The position numbers were made by a program, and so were the translations under genes. The notes under the pieces were generated by a model that had not been told where the DNA came from, did not search any database, and saw only the letters and a list, made by a program, of their open reading frames with translations. A stretch of DNA of 64,000 bases from an uncultured Lachnospiraceae bacterium. Its GTDB lineage: Bacteria; Bacillota; Clostridia; Lachnospirales; Lachnospiraceae. Below are positions 63,261 to 64,000 of the stretch, piece after piece (the stretch's first letter is position 1; the number at the start of each line of letters is the position of its first letter). The stretch covers positions 1 through 64,000 of the forward strand of contig CADADA010000002.1 of NCBI GenBank assembly GCA_902786515.1. Reading direction: 5' to 3'.

Positions 63261-64000
63261 ATGAAGATAAAGATGTCATTGATAACAAAAATGGTGATAA
63301 TGATTATATCAGCATCACTTTTATCAGCTGTAACTTCAGTATACATCAGTTATCGTACATATTCGAATACTATAGACAAGTACTATAAAGAAACTATTAC
63401 GAATGTAGCTGAGACTGCCGCATCCATGATGGACAGCGAGATTATCGGTGATTATGCTGATAAACGTGAAATGGATGATGAGTATGAAGGGATGTTATCC
63501 ATTCTTAAAAAAATTACAAATCAAAATGATATAGAATATCTGTATATAGAAGTAATCAGAGGAGATAAGGCGATAGCCATTATGGACGCTGATGAAGAAA
63601 ATCCGATGGATTTCAGAGAAGAGTTTGATGTGTCGGAAGGAGCGGATACAAGTAAACTTGAGGATGGAATTCCTGCATTTATCAGTAATGAAGAGGGTGT
63701 AGGATGGATGTGTTCAGTATTTCAGCCAATAAAGGATTCGGATGGAAATACAGTGGCTTTAGTCGGAGCTGACCTTTCAATGAATCAGGTTATGGGAGAA
63801 AGGCATCAATTTCTTAATATAGTTTTGATAGTAATACTTATAGCGGCATTTATATCGACAATAAGTATGGTATTATACACGAGAAATATGGTGACACGTC
63901 CTATTAAAAGATTAGCTGAAGCAACGAGAAACTTCATCTCTGATAAACAGAAAAATGAAGAAAAACAAAAAGAGTCACCGATTGAAAAATTACAGATACT
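63261..64000 (+). CDS. HAMP-domain membrane sensor, 5' part (truncated by window end)
   Basis: The open frame continues to the last base (about 246 residues seen). A first membrane helix (about 8-30), an extracytoplasmic Cache-like sensory domain (about 31-180, ending in VALVGADLSMNQVM) and a second helix (about 185-206) are followed by a HAMP start (NMVTRPIKRLAEATRNF). The output domain lies beyond the window. Given the operon, a PP2C/SpoIIE-type phosphatase is one possibility; a chemoreceptor, kinase or cyclase is equally possible. A GAGAGGAAAAACAAT site precedes the ATG. Confidence 0.75.
   Translation, partial: MKIKMSLITKMVIMIISASLLSAVTSVYISYRTYSNTIDKYYKETITNVAETAASMMDSEIIGDYADKREMDDEYEGMLSILKKITNQNDIEYLYIEVIRGDKAIAIMDADEENPMDFREEFDVSEGADTSKLEDGIPAFISNEEGVGWMCSVFQPIKDSDGNTVALVGADLSMNQVMGERHQFLNIVLIVILIAAFISTISMVLYTRNMVTRPIKRLAEATRNFISDKQKNEEKQKESPIEKLQI

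Noticed and set aside
1-64000. CRISPR array, insertion sequence, integrase or prophage genes
   Set aside because: No spaced direct repeats of CRISPR type, no transposase or integrase domain and no phage structural genes were recognised.

Overview
The window is about 64 kb of a low-GC, AT-biased chromosome from an anaerobic Firmicute. The best fit is the Clostridia family Lachnospiraceae. The reasons are a Firmicutes-type rplS-rbgA-rnhB-(FliK-like)-(FlhB-like) string, a Prp/L27 pair with the cleavable L27 leader peptide, spoIVA, short-form HisG with HisZ, TIGR03960/TIGR03936 radical-SAM proteins, tandem YibE/F proteins and strong AGGAGG ribosome binding sites. Genus and species cannot be fixed from the sequence alone. 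Almost every gene is on the plus strand. The exceptions are an SH3-protein pair (17.6-18.8 kb), lexA and one tRNA-Leu.

Layout. 0.1-2.8 kb: a large secreted CotH-type surface protein. 2.8-14.6 kb: housekeeping genes for transcription and translation (greA, rplS with its leader, lepB, rbgA, rnhB), a FliK-like repeat protein with an FlhB-C-terminal-like partner, yraN, pgeF, a DUF512 protein, der, plsY and gpsA. 14.6-19.4 kb: an accessory patch with a large MalT-type LuxR regulator, a DUF2442 protein, a divergent SH3/membrane-protein pair and a lipoprotein. 19.4-23.8 kb: rplU-prp-rpmA-obgE-yhbY-nadD-yqeK-rsfS. 23.8-25.0 kb: lexA and a divergent LysM cell-division-inhibitor-like gene sharing three LexA-type operators. 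25.1-27.5 kb: DUF5662, an HPr-like protein without the active histidine, an unknown protein, tRNA-Leu and a zinc-finger membrane protein. 27.5-39.8 kb: polA, coaE, an enlarged FtsA-like ATPase, an M23 peptidase, a small alarmone synthetase, two pseudouridine synthases, YgiQ, an SDR, an unknown membrane protein and recU. 39.8-48.8 kb: a histidine gene block (hisZGDB and a hisIE gene carrying an extra HisA/HisF-like domain) followed by two radical-SAM-associated genes and a short RNase E/G. 48.8-54.0 kb: two YibE/F proteins, spoIVA and a membrane-anchored MutS-like ATPase. 54.0-58.1 kb: tyrS, a 50-residue membrane peptide and alaS. 58.2-64.0 kb: a gene remnant, a DUF3089 lipoprotein, then a tight operon of a DUF2156 protein, a MATE transporter fused to an anti-sigma-type ATPase domain, a GNAT protein and the start of a HAMP-type sensor that runs off the window.

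How the parts fit. The ribosome genes (L19, L21, L27, Prp, Der, RbgA, Obg, YhbY, RsfS) form a ribosome-assembly theme. LexA and the LysM protein form a compact SOS/cell-division checkpoint. SpoIVA indicates an endospore-forming ancestry. The 3' operon looks like a membrane signalling module and is the most attractive candidate for an undescribed system. The spoIVA control region and the chimeric hisIE gene are the other items most worth a second look.
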